DNA of 64,000 bases, from the NCBI RefSeq assembly GCF_009827405.1, contig NZ_WTYY01000005.1:1-64000 (forward strand). The letters run 5' to 3'. This stretch comes from Alteraurantiacibacter aestuarii. GTDB taxonomy: Bacteria; Pseudomonadota; Alphaproteobacteria; Sphingomonadales; Sphingomonadaceae. The position numbers and the translations under genes were made by a program. Every line of letters begins with the position of its first letter. Within the stretch, counting starts at the first letter, position 1. This document shows positions 24,949 through 33,475 of this stretch, in pieces. The notes beneath the pieces were generated by a model, which was not told the DNA's origin, did no database searches, and saw nothing but the letters and a program-made list of their open reading frames with translations.

Positions 24949-27024
24949 CTATTTCCCGGCAAGGACATGCGCCCCCGCTTCGTTCAGATTGTGACTGCGT
25001 TCTATCAAGGCGCGCAGGCCCTCGTCATCGGGATGGCGGGCGCTGATCTCCTCCAGCATGGCAAGGCCGGCGGCCTTGCTGTCTGGCATGACGACCATTT
25101 CCAGCGCCTCGGCCAGCGCTTCCCGGTCTTCCCTGGGGAAATCGGGGGCCGGTTCAAACAGGGCCACGGGGCTGGAGCGGCCTGACAGGACCACGCTGCC
25201 CATCGGTCGCCACCAGTCGAGCGAGGTGCGGCTGGCGATTTCCTGGCTGGCCATGACCGATGTCTTGAGTGCCTTGTTGGCCGATTCGAGCCGCGCGGCG
25301 GTGTTCATGGAATCACCCAGTGCGGTATATTGAATGCGGTTCTCGCCGCCGAAATTGCCGACCACCGCTTCGCCGAAATGCATGCCCACGCGGGTCTTGC
25401 CGATCTTGGGCAGGTCCGGGTCCATCGCCGCCACTTCCTGGCGGAAAGTCTCGCCAGCCTGCCACATCGCATAGCCGGCCTGTGCGGCGCGGTCCGCATC
25501 GTCCGGGCGGGCGATCGGCGCACCCCAGAACGCCACCACCGCATCACCCACGAACTTGTCCAGTATCCCGCCATGATCGAGCACCACGGCGCTGAGCATC
25601 TCGAGATAGCGGTTGAGCAGCTTGGCGACCATTTCCGGCTCTATCGCATGGCTCATCTTGGTGAAGCCTTCGAGGTCGGAGAAGATCACATAGATCTCCC
25701 GCTTGGCGCCGCCCAGAGCCAGCAGTTCGGGCTTTTCGATGATCTCCTCGGCAATGCTCTGCGGCAGATATTTGCCCAGCGCGCCTTGTGCGAACTTGCG
25801 CTGTACCGCGCCCGCAGCCCGGGCGGCTGATACCACGGCGGAGAACGCCAGCACCCAGCCCAGCGCCGGGCCGATGCTGGGGAACAGATAGGTGTCCACC
25901 CCGCGCGCGTGCAGGAAGAAGGGCAGGCCGATGAACAGCGCCAGCTGCGCCACCAGCAGGGGTATGAACTTCCAGCTCTTCACTTCCAGCAGCGCGGTCA
26001 GTCCGGCTGCCAGCACCACCACCCCGGCGAAGAACCACAGGAACAGCGGCGAGGGATGCGGCAGGCGCGCGCCATCCAGCATCTGGGCAATGGTGTGGGC
26101 GTGGATTTCAATTCCGGGAGGGCGCACATCGCGCGCACCGCCCGCCACCGCATCATCGTCGAAGCCGGAAAGCGGCGTCAGCGCACGGTCGTAATCGATG
26201 ATGTCCCCGCCCAGCAGCACATAGGCGCCATTTACCTGCTCCTCCAGCGGAGCGCGCACTTCGGGTATGGCCAGCAGCTCATCATTGGCGAACAGGTCGA
26301 TCTGCAGCGTGGTGAACACCGGCCGGTCTACCAGCGCCGGCTTGCGATAGCGGATGGCCCCTTCATAACCGGGCATCGCCAGATGCGCGTCATCGGCGTT
26401 GCTTTCCACCATCGAGCGGCCAAGCAGCGGGGGCAGGCCTTCCTCTATGGTTGGCCACACGCGGGTGACGCCCGAAGATTCGGCCAGTCGCACGCTGGCG
26501 GGGTAGGCATTGCTGCCTTCCAGCTGGGCCATGAATTCATCGAGAAACTGCTGCTGCTGATATTGGATATCGAGCGAATTCGTCGCCGTTTCGGCATAGG
26601 CGATGGACACCGGGGTGTTCATCGATCGCAGCGCGTCGATCAGTTCGCCGTCTTCATCCTGCGGCTGGTCGAACAGGATATCGATGCCGATGGCCTTGGC
26701 GCCCATGCCATCGATATTGCGCAAGGCCCGGGCCAGCAGGCCGCGATCGAGCGGGGAGCGCTTGCGCAGGTTGATCAGCGTCTGATCGTCATAAACGATC
26801 ATCAGCACGCGGTCGTCCTGCTCCACCTGCTCGGCCAGGATATAGCTGCGATAGTCATACAGCGCGCGTTCGGCATTGTCGGTGAACGGCAGGTTCCAGC
26901 TGAAGCGCGCCAGTATCAGCGCGGCGATCAGCAGGAAAACCGTTATCGCCAAGCGCTGCGACCCCGCTTCGCGCACAGAGCGCCAGCCGGCAGAAAACAG
27001 ATTTTTGGTAGCCTGTCTGGGCAT
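24949..27024 (-). CDS. CHASE2-domain class III adenylate/guanylate cyclase
   Basis: 691 residues. One N-terminal membrane helix (about 25-43), a periplasmic CHASE2 sensor (about 48-320), three closely spaced membrane helices (about 325-400), then a cytoplasmic class III cyclase domain (about 435-610). The two metal-binding Asp residues are visible in FSDLEGFTKMS and KFVGDAVVAFWGAP; YTALGDSMNTAARLE supplies the transition-state Asn and Arg. The Lys before FVGD is common in cyclases that use ATP, so cAMP is the more likely product. It can supply the second messenger read by the two cNMP domains at 8001-10451. The CHASE2 ligand is unknown. Confidence 0.88.
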   Translation of the reverse strand: MPRQATKNLFSAGWRSVREAGSQRLAITVFLLIAALILARFSWNLPFTDNAERALYDYRSYILAEQVEQDDRVLMIVYDDQTLINLRKRSPLDRGLLARALRNIDGMGAKAIGIDILFDQPQDEDGELIDALRSMNTPVSIAYAETATNSLDIQYQQQQFLDEFMAQLEGSNAYPASVRLAESSGVTRVWPTIEEGLPPLLGRSMVESNADDAHLAMPGYEGAIRYRKPALVDRPVFTTLQIDLFANDELLAIPEVRAPLEEQVNGAYVLLGGDIIDYDRALTPLSGFDDDAVAGGARDVRPPGIEIHAHTIAQMLDGARLPHPSPLFLWFFAGVVVLAAGLTALLEVKSWKFIPLLVAQLALFIGLPFFLHARGVDTYLFPSIGPALGWVLAFSAVVSAARAAGAVQRKFAQGALGKYLPQSIAEEIIEKPELLALGGAKREIYVIFSDLEGFTKMSHAIEPEMVAKLLNRYLEMLSAVVLDHGGILDKFVGDAVVAFWGAPIARPDDADRAAQAGYAMWQAGETFRQEVAAMDPDLPKIGKTRVGMHFGEAVVGNFGGENRIQYTALGDSMNTAARLESANKALKTSVMASQEIASRTSLDWWRPMGSVVLSGRSSPVALFEPAPDFPREDREALAEALEMVVMPDSKAAGLAMLEEISARHPDDEGLRALIERSHNLNEAGAHVLAGK

Positions 27025-27216
27025 CGCTTAGCCGCAATACCCCCGAAGCCGATCCTGGCTTGTCATTCCACCCCCTCCTGGAACGTTGCTTTGCCCTGAA
27101 AGGACGTTGGGGCATCGTCCGCTCCAAGGCAAGTGATAAGGGGATTGCACCAGCAGCCTTTATTTCACTCCCCCGAAGTGGTCTGATTGCGGCGAGTACA
27201 TGTCGGCGAGTCGCAT

Positions 27217-27241
27217 CAGGAACTGGAAAGTCCAGTTCCTG
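27217..27241 (+). promoter_or_regulatory. Perfect inverted repeat in the leader of gdhA
   Basis: Eleven-base arms CAGGAACTGGA (27217-27227) and TCCAGTTCCTG (27231-27241) surround a three-base loop, ending 32 bases before the gdhA start. There is no T-tract after it, so it is not a plain terminator. It could be an operator for a regulator of glutamate dehydrogenase or an mRNA leader hairpin. Confidence 0.5.
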
Positions 27242-27273
27242 CCATTCGCCGTTACTATTGGGGGGATATACTC

Positions 27274-28629
27274 ATGGCAGTTTCCGATCACGTTGACTTC
27301 GATACCTTTATGGCGGGGGTAAAGAAGCGCAATCCGGGGCAGACCGAATTTGTTCAGGCAGTCCACGAAGTGGCAATGGACATCTTTGATTTCATTGAAG
27401 ACAAGGAACAATACCATGCCGCGCAGATCCTGCGCCGCATGGCCGAGCCGGACAGGGTGATTTCCTTCCGCGTGTGCTGGGAAGATGACAATCACAACAT
27501 CCGCGTGCAGCGCGGCTGGCGGGTGCAGAACAACAACGCCATCGGCCCGTACAAGGGCGGCATTCGCTTCCACCCCAGCGTGACCGAAAGCGTGCTGAAG
27601 TTCCTGGCGTTCGAACAGACCTTCAAGAACTCGCTGACCGGCCTGCCGATGGGCGGCGGCAAGGGCGGTTCCAACTTCAACCCCAAGGGCAAGAGCGATG
27701 CCGAAGTCATGCGCTTCTGCCAGAGCTTCATGACCGAACTGTACCGTCACATCGGCCCTGAGACCGACGTGCCTGCGGGCGACATCGGCGTGGGCGGGCG
27801 TGAAATCGGCTACATGTTCGGCCAGTACAAGCGCATCACCAATCGCTGGGAAGGCGTGCTGACGGGCAAGGGCATCGAATATGGCGGCTCGCGGATGCGG
27901 CCGGAGGCGACCGGCTATGGCGCGGTCTATTTCATGCAGAACATGCTCAAGCATCAGGGCCAGGACATCGAAGGCAAGACCGCCGTCATCTCCGGTTCGG
28001 GCAATGTGGCCACGCACGCTGCGGAAAAGATCGTCCAGCTGGGCGGCAAGGTGCTGACCCTGTCCGATTCAGGCGGCTTCATCCATGATCCCGACGGCTT
28101 CACCCAGGAGAAGATCGACTGGGTCAAGCATCACAAGACGCACACACGTGGCCGGATCAGCGAATATGCCGATCACTACACCAGCGCGACTTTCCATGGT
28201 GATGGCGCCCGTCCGTGGGACGTTCCGGCCGATCTGGCGCTGCCTTGCGCAACCCAGAACGAGCTGGACGAGGACAATGCCAGGTCACTGGTCGCAAACG
28301 GCGTTATCGCTGTGTCCGAAGGCGCCAACATGCCGACCACGCTGGACGGGGTGAAGGTCTTCCACGATGCCAGGATCATGTATGGTCCGGGCAAGGCGGC
28401 CAATGCCGGCGGCGTGGCGGTTTCGGGTCTGGAGATGAGCCAGAATTCCGAACGCATCAGCTGGAACCATGAACGCCTGGGCGAAATGCTGACCGATCTG
28501 ATGGAAGGCATCCACGGCAAGTGCGTCGAATATGGCGACCAGGGCGGCTATGTCGACTATGTGAAGGGCGCGAATATCGCGGGCTTCAAGAAAGTCGCCG
28601 ATGCCATGCTGGCTTTCGGGGTCGTCTGA
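27274..28629 (+). CDS. gdhA: NADP-type glutamate dehydrogenase
   Basis: 451 residues, the normal length of hexameric class I glutamate dehydrogenases. It interconverts glutamate with 2-oxoglutarate and ammonium. The catalytic and substrate signatures are present: GPYKGGIRFHPSV, PMGGGKGGSNFNPKGKS with the active-site Lys, and AGDIGVGGREIGYMFG. A Rossmann motif SGSGNVATHAAEK lies near residue 250. The ATG at 27274 follows TTGGGGGGATA, a strong ribosome site; the longer upstream frame has no support. The class I fold suggests NADP(H), although GSGNV alone does not settle the cofactor. The enoyl-CoA hydratase gene follows after 15 bases. Confidence 0.93.
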   Translation: MAVSDHVDFDTFMAGVKKRNPGQTEFVQAVHEVAMDIFDFIEDKEQYHAAQILRRMAEPDRVISFRVCWEDDNHNIRVQRGWRVQNNNAIGPYKGGIRFHPSVTESVLKFLAFEQTFKNSLTGLPMGGGKGGSNFNPKGKSDAEVMRFCQSFMTELYRHIGPETDVPAGDIGVGGREIGYMFGQYKRITNRWEGVLTGKGIEYGGSRMRPEATGYGAVYFMQNMLKHQGQDIEGKTAVISGSGNVATHAAEKIVQLGGKVLTLSDSGGFIHDPDGFTQEKIDWVKHHKTHTRGRISEYADHYTSATFHGDGARPWDVPADLALPCATQNELDEDNARSLVANGVIAVSEGANMPTTLDGVKVFHDARIMYGPGKAANAGGVAVSGLEMSQNSERISWNHERLGEMLTDLMEGIHGKCVEYGDQGGYVDYVKGANIAGFKKVADAMLAFGVV

Positions 28630-28644
28630 TTATAAACGGTCTGC

Positions 28645-29430
28645 ATGGCCGAATATGAAAACCTGATAGTGGAACAGCGTGGCGGGGTTACCCTCGTCAC
28701 GCTGAACCGCCCGCAAGCCCTCAATGCCCTCAACTCCGCCGTGCTGGAGGAGCTGATTACTGCCTTCGCCGCTTTCGAGGCCGATGACACGCAAGGTTGC
28801 GCGGTCATAACCGGCTCTGGCGAAAAGGCCTTTGCCGCCGGGGCGGACATCAAGGAAATGGCCGACAAGCCGCTTTCCGAATTCTATTCCCAAGACATGT
28901 TCAGCCGCTGGCAGAGCCACCTGGTCTGTGCCACGCGCAAGCCGTGGATCGCCGCCGTGAACGGCTTTGCGCTGGGCGGCGGGTGCGAACTGGCGATGAT
29001 GGCGGACTTCATCATCGCATCGGACAAGGCGAAGTTTGGCCAGCCCGAGATTACGCTGGGCGTCATCCCCGGCATGGGCGGATCGCAGCGCCTGACCCGC
29101 GCTGTGGGCAAGGCCAAGGCGATGGACATGGTGCTGACCGGCCGCATGATGGACGCCGCAGAGGCAGAAAGCAGCGGACTGGTGGCGCGTGTGGTCCCTG
29201 CGGATGACTTGCTGGCAGAGGCGATGAAGACCGCCGCCAAAATCGCCGCAATGCCTCCTCTGGCGGCAAAAGCAGCCAAGGAAGTGGTTAATGCTGCTTT
29301 CGAGAACACGCTGGAATCCGGCATCAGGCATGAGCGGCGGATGTTCCACATGCTGGCGGGAACGGCTGACAAGGCAGAAGGCATGGCCGCTTTCGTCGCC
29401 AAGCGGGAACCGCGCTTTTCCGGGCGATGA
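28645..29430 (+). CDS. Enoyl-CoA hydratase/isomerase family (crotonase)
   Basis: 261 residues, full length for the family. The CoA-binding and oxyanion-hole blocks are visible: [11 protein letters not shown] and [17 protein letters not shown]. The catalytic glutamates sit in the expected places ([17 protein letters not shown]). It should hydrate trans-2-enoyl-CoA to 3-hydroxyacyl-CoA in fatty-acid or amino-acid breakdown. The start is 15 bases after gdhA on the same strand, so co-transcription is likely, though the two reactions are not directly linked. Confidence 0.9.
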   Translation: MAEYENLIVEQRGGVTLVTLNRPQALNALNSAVLEELITAFAAFEADDTQGCAVITGSGEKAFAAGADIKEMADKPLSEFYSQDMFSRWQSHLVCATRKPWIAAVNGFALGGGCELAMMADFIIASDKAKFGQPEITLGVIPGMGGSQRLTRAVGKAKAMDMVLTGRMMDAAEAESSGLVARVVPADDLLAEAMKTAAKIAAMPPLAAKAAKEVVNAAFENTLESGIRHERRMFHMLAGTADKAEGMAAFVAKREPRFSGR

Positions 29431-29473
29431 TTCAACGCTAGAGCATTGTACTTATGGTAAAGTTTAGCCCACG

Positions 29474-29481
29474 TTAACCAT
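29474..29481. promoter_or_regulatory. Candidate CtrA box (TTAACCAT) upstream of the Tad-like genes
   Basis: TTAACCAT is the eight-base CtrA recognition form known from Caulobacter, where CtrA controls pilus genes. Here it lies 44 bases before the TadG-like start, inside a TATGGT...ACCATA inverted repeat (about 29453-29482). An eight-base match can occur by chance. Confidence 0.4.
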
Positions 29482-29524
29482 ACATCTAGAGCTTGCCTTA
29501 TCTCTGATCCGGCTAACTGGGCTC

Positions 29525-31576
29525 ATGTCCACAATCCGTTTCCTCCGACTCGGTTACAAGCGCCTCCTCCGCGATGTTTCGGGTGGCGTCACGACTATCG
29601 CGACACTGGCGCTGCCGGTCGTTATCGGAGCGGCCGGGCTCGCATTCGATCTCAACCGCGGATATCAGACGCGGGAGATCAACCAGCGTGCCGCCGATAT
29701 GGCCGCCCTGGCTGCGGCCATGGCTTATTCTACCGCCGGAAACGAAGCGGTCCTCACGCCCACGGCGCGCGACATCGCGCTTGCCAATGGAGTCAGCGCG
29801 GCATCCGTAAGTGCCCAGCTGGTATCGGATTTCCCCAATGCCGGGGACCAGTCCGTGCGGGTGACGATTACCCGCGCCCTGCCATTTTCTCTTGCTTCCG
29901 TGCTCGGTTTTTCCGGGACCTTCGATGTGTCCGCCGGCTCGCTCGCCAGCCTCAGCTCCAGCGTCAATTATGCTGCGCCCTGTTACCTGGCGCTGGATGG
30001 CGGCAATGCCGCGATATCGGTGACCGGCGGCGCCTCGATCGATGCGCCCACCTGCTCGATCGCGGCCATTGGCACGGTGGAGAACAAGGGCCAGCTGATC
30101 CGCGGCGCCGATATCATATCGGGCGGCGGGGACATTACGGTGAATTACGGCACGCTGGATGCCAATACGCTGCGCTTCGCGGGTGTCTTTTCCAAGCCGG
30201 CATGGAACAATAATGTGCCGCCGGTTGAGGATCGCATCAATGAAGCCACACCGCTGGCCGATCCGTGGGCGAATGATCCCGCATTGATCAGCGCATATGG
30301 CCTGCTGGGCAATTACAGCGCGCCCGCGACCATTCCCATGCCCACCATCAGCGGTGGCAGCGATTTCAAGATCAAGCAGAACGGCGCCAGCAACAACGTC
30401 AAACCCTATCAGCAGTCCAACAGCAGCGTCTATGTCTTCCCGGCGGGCACATATAACATTGCCGAGCTGAACATTGCCGGCGGCATGAACGTCAGCTTCG
30501 CCAACGGATCAAGGATCAACGTTTCGGGCAATGTCGTGATTGGCGGCGGATCAACCGTCAATTTCGGCAACAGCGATGTTGTGGTGAAAGGCAATTTCGG
30601 CAGCGGATCGACCGGCGTCACCATTGGCGCTGGCACCTTGTGGATTGGCGGCAGCGCAAAGTTCGAAGGCACCAACACCAAGGGCAACGGCGATGTGTTC
30701 ATTGTCGGCGATGTGAATTTCTGGGGCGGATCGCGCATGACCATGGGCGCGGGCCAGCATCTGTTTGGCGGTAATGTGGATGTTGGCGGCGGCGCGGATG
30801 TGCTGCTGGGCGCGGGTAATTTTCAGGCGACAAACGGCCTGAACATGAGCGGCGACAGTGAACTGGCACTGGGCGCGGGCAACGTGGTGATCGGCCCGGG
30901 CAATGGCGGCAATGCCATCAAGATGATGGGCTCTGCCCGTTTCTTCATGGGCAATGGTGCGTTTTCCGCCAATGGCGATATCGATACCGCTGGCGGCACC
31001 AGGCTGGTGTTCGGCGTTACCGGCAATCATTACATCAACGGCGATCTCAATCCCAAGGGGTCGGTGCTGTTCGGTCGCGGGCGCTATACCGTGAACGGCG
31101 ATTTCGAAAATGGCACGGGCGGCACGACCTGGCCCTATTATTCCGACCTCACCGGCCAGACCTATGGCAATGTGGTTGAAGGGCAGAGCGGCAGCGGATT
31201 CGACATGGTCGGGATTGAAGTGACCTTCATCCTGAATGGCGTGATCAAGCTTGCGGGCGGTGCCAAGACCAAACTCGAAGCGCCGTTCTATAATGTCACG
31301 GGTGCACAGATTTCCGAACTGCTGGTTTCCAGCGAAAGCGCCAATGACGCAAACTGGACTGGCGGATCGGTCAATGCCTTTGCCGGCACCATCCATTTCC
31401 CCAATGCACAGGTGAAGATGGCCGGCGGCAACAGCACCGCAGGCAATGGCAAGTGCATGACGCTGATTGCAGACACCATCCGCGTGAATGGCGGTGCTGC
31501 AACGGGAACGGCCTGCAACCGGATGGACCCCAACGCCGGTGGCGGTGGCAGCGCCAGCATCAGGCTGGTCGGGTGA
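29525..31576 (+). CDS. TadG-like protein with long Gly/Asn-rich beta-helix-like body
   Basis: 683 residues. The N-terminus matches TadG/TadE-type proteins: a charged start, one membrane helix (TIATLALPVVIGAAGLAFDL, about 26-45), then NQRAADMAALAAAMA. The domain up to about 140 is ordinary. From about 265 to 560 there is instead a succession of short strands with a loose period near 20 residues (GGSTVNFGNSDVVVKGNFG, GGSRMTMGAGQHLFGGNVD, GGADVLLGAGNFQATNG), as in parallel beta-helix proteins. Four cysteines lie in the ordinary-sequence parts. It heads a three-gene set with the TadE-like genes; no Tad ATPase or secretin is in the window. Likely a surface or pilus-associated protein. Confidence 0.75.
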   Translation: MSTIRFLRLGYKRLLRDVSGGVTTIATLALPVVIGAAGLAFDLNRGYQTREINQRAADMAALAAAMAYSTAGNEAVLTPTARDIALANGVSAASVSAQLVSDFPNAGDQSVRVTITRALPFSLASVLGFSGTFDVSAGSLASLSSSVNYAAPCYLALDGGNAAISVTGGASIDAPTCSIAAIGTVENKGQLIRGADIISGGGDITVNYGTLDANTLRFAGVFSKPAWNNNVPPVEDRINEATPLADPWANDPALISAYGLLGNYSAPATIPMPTISGGSDFKIKQNGASNNVKPYQQSNSSVYVFPAGTYNIAELNIAGGMNVSFANGSRINVSGNVVIGGGSTVNFGNSDVVVKGNFGSGSTGVTIGAGTLWIGGSAKFEGTNTKGNGDVFIVGDVNFWGGSRMTMGAGQHLFGGNVDVGGGADVLLGAGNFQATNGLNMSGDSELALGAGNVVIGPGNGGNAIKMMGSARFFMGNGAFSANGDIDTAGGTRLVFGVTGNHYINGDLNPKGSVLFGRGRYTVNGDFENGTGGTTWPYYSDLTGQTYGNVVEGQSGSGFDMVGIEVTFILNGVIKLAGGAKTKLEAPFYNVTGAQISELLVSSESANDANWTGGSVNAFAGTIHFPNAQVKMAGGNSTAGNGKCMTLIADTIRVNGGAATGTACNRMDPNAGGGGSASIRLVG

Positions 31577-31581
31577 CCGGT

Positions 31582-32097
31582 ATGCTCAGGATTATTCGTC
31601 GACTGTCTGGCCTGAAGGCGGACAACAAGGGCGTGGCCGCGGTTGAATTCGCGCTGTGGACCACCGCATTCTTCTTTTCGGTGATGGTGGCGATCGATTT
31701 CGGCACGTTCTTCCTCGAACGCGGCAAGCTGAATGGCGCAGTGGGCGCCGCTGCCGTGTCCGGCTTCAACACCGCTGACAACGTCAATTTCGGCAGCATG
31801 CCAGGCTATGTCCGCAGCCTTACCGGTGAACCGGCAACCGCTGTCACCATATCCTGCAATGGCACCGCCAACAGCTGCACCAACCTCAATCGCACCTGCG
31901 CCTGTCTGAAATCCAACGGCACCTATGTTTCCGCGAGTTGCGGCAATACATGCACGGGCACCGGTGTGACGGCCGGGTCCACGGCGGGTTATTACATGAC
32001 CATCAATGCCACCAATCCCTTCACTCCGATGATCCTGCCCAACAGCGCTCTGGCTGACACGGTCTTGTCCCAGCAGGCCACGGTGCGCCTGCAGTGA
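31582..32097 (+). CDS. TadE-like pseudopilin protein
   Basis: About 171 residues. It has the TadE signature: a cytoplasmic basic start, then NKGVAAVEFALWTTAFFFSVMVAIDFG, here covering the conserved Glu and the single membrane helix (about 18-43). The periplasmic part is rich in Cys (about seven), Thr and Asn, suggesting disulphides. ATG 31582 is chosen; GTG 31573 overlaps the previous stop and is possible. It lies between the TadG-like protein and another TadE-like protein, all overlapping or within a few bases. Confidence 0.75.
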   Translation: MLRIIRRLSGLKADNKGVAAVEFALWTTAFFFSVMVAIDFGTFFLERGKLNGAVGAAAVSGFNTADNVNFGSMPGYVRSLTGEPATAVTISCNGTANSCTNLNRTCACLKSNGTYVSASCGNTCTGTGVTAGSTAGYYMTINATNPFTPMILPNSALADTVLSQQATVRLQ

Positions 32098-32534
32098 ACC
32101 CTTTCAAACGCCTGAAACGCCTGCAACGCACGGGCGGCCTTATGCGCTGCGAACTGGGCGCGACGATTGTCGAATTCGCGCTGGTGGCGCCGGTGTTCTT
32201 CATATTCCTGTTCGGCACGATCGAAACCAGCCGGCTGGTGTGGATGCAGCAGACGCTGGATGAAGTGGCCTATTCCACGGCGCGCTGCATCTCTGTCAGT
32301 TCATCCTGCGATACCGCAACCGAGCAGCGCGACTATGCTGTCAGCCGGGCATCGGGATATGGCATTGGCGTGGCCAACGGCAATGTGGCGCCGCAGGTCG
32401 ATGTGACCTGCCGCGGATTTCCCGGCTCCAGCAGGGTCAAGATCACCCATGCATTCGATTCGGTAATGGGCGGACTGGTGCCGGTATTCCCGTCACAGAT
32501 CGTGGTTGAGGGCTGTTACCCCACGCTTTCTTGA
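32094..32534 (+). CDS. TadE-like pseudopilin protein
   Basis: 146 residues. TadE hallmark near residues 22-45: GATIVEFALVAPVFFIFLFG with the conserved Glu, followed by TSRLVWMQQTLDEVAYSTAR. Four Cys are in the periplasmic part. The GTG start overlaps the preceding stop (GTGA), so the two TadE-like genes are coupled. These minor pseudopilins normally help assemble Flp/Tad pili; the main machinery must be elsewhere in the genome. Confidence 0.8.
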   Translation: MNPFKRLKRLQRTGGLMRCELGATIVEFALVAPVFFIFLFGTIETSRLVWMQQTLDEVAYSTARCISVSSSCDTATEQRDYAVSRASGYGIGVANGNVAPQVDVTCRGFPGSSRVKITHAFDSVMGGLVPVFPSQIVVEGCYPTLS

Positions 32535-32595
32535 GGTTGGGGCCCTGAAACTTGGGGGCCTGAAGCTGCGATCATAAACGGCCGGACTGGCTGGT

Positions 32596-33399
32596 TCAGG
32601 CCAGCGCCCGGGCAATCAGGCAATCCCCATCACGGGCCAGATGCACGTCCGCAAGCGAGGGCGCGAAGGCACATTGGCCGGGGCTGATTGCCTGTCCATC
32701 CACCGCAATATCCCCCACGCGCGGTATGGCCAGCAGCGGGCCGTCATAGCGCGCCAGCAGTTCAGGCGAAGCCAGACCATCGACCCTGTCCAGAGTGAAG
32801 AAGGGGCCGTCCACCAGCGGCACGCTGCCCGATGGCGGCAGGTGGCGACGAAGCTGCGCATCATGCGGCGTGCCGCTGGCCACCTCTATCGCCTGATCCA
32901 GATGCAGCTCACGCGGGCGCCCGTAATCATACAGGCGATAGGTCAGGTCTGAATTCTGCTGAATCTCGATAATGGCCACGCCCGGCCCGATGGCATGCAC
33001 CGTATTGGCGGGGATGTAGAAGAAATCGCCCGGCTTCACCGCATGCCACACCAGCATGTCTTCGATCGATCCGTCCAGCGCGGCGGCGCGCATGGCCGCC
33101 TGATCCAGATCGCCTGCAAAACCCACGCCCAGCACCGCGCCGGGCTGTGCATCGATCACCAGCCAGCATTCCTCCTTGCCCTGCCGGCCAAGTCCGGCGG
33201 CCTGCGTCTGCTCATCCGAAGGGTGCACCTGGACAGACAGTTTCTCGCTGGTGAAGATATATTTCACCAGCAGATCGGGCAGCTGGGCGGGCGGTTCAAA
33301 CCAGATCTCGCCAATCCGCTGTCCGGCAGGCACGGTGAACGGCGCAGGCAGGCTGTCACGGCCCCAGGGCTTTTCAACACTGCGTGTGGGAAGCAACAT
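32596..33399 (-). CDS. manA: Class I mannose-6-phosphate isomerase
   Basis: 267 residues, the short form of the cupin-type enzyme that converts mannose-6-phosphate and fructose-6-phosphate. Zinc and active-site blocks are visible: KYIFTSEKLSVQVHPSDEQ, GKEECWLVID and FFYIPANTVHAIGPGVAIIE. It would supply mannose units for surface polysaccharide or enter sugar catabolism. The convergent TadE-like gene ends 61 bases away. Confidence 0.88.
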   Translation of the reverse strand: MLLPTRSVEKPWGRDSLPAPFTVPAGQRIGEIWFEPPAQLPDLLVKYIFTSEKLSVQVHPSDEQTQAAGLGRQGKEECWLVIDAQPGAVLGVGFAGDLDQAAMRAAALDGSIEDMLVWHAVKPGDFFYIPANTVHAIGPGVAIIEIQQNSDLTYRLYDYGRPRELHLDQAIEVASGTPHDAQLRRHLPPSGSVPLVDGPFFTLDRVDGLASPELLARYDGPLLAIPRVGDIAVDGQAISPGQCAFAPSLADVHLARDGDCLIARALA

Positions 33400-33475
33400 C
33401 GGCGCTCAACTCTCGCGGCAGGACAGATCGGTGCAATACAGCACAATCATCTGCGAATTATGAAACGGGCGGCGG

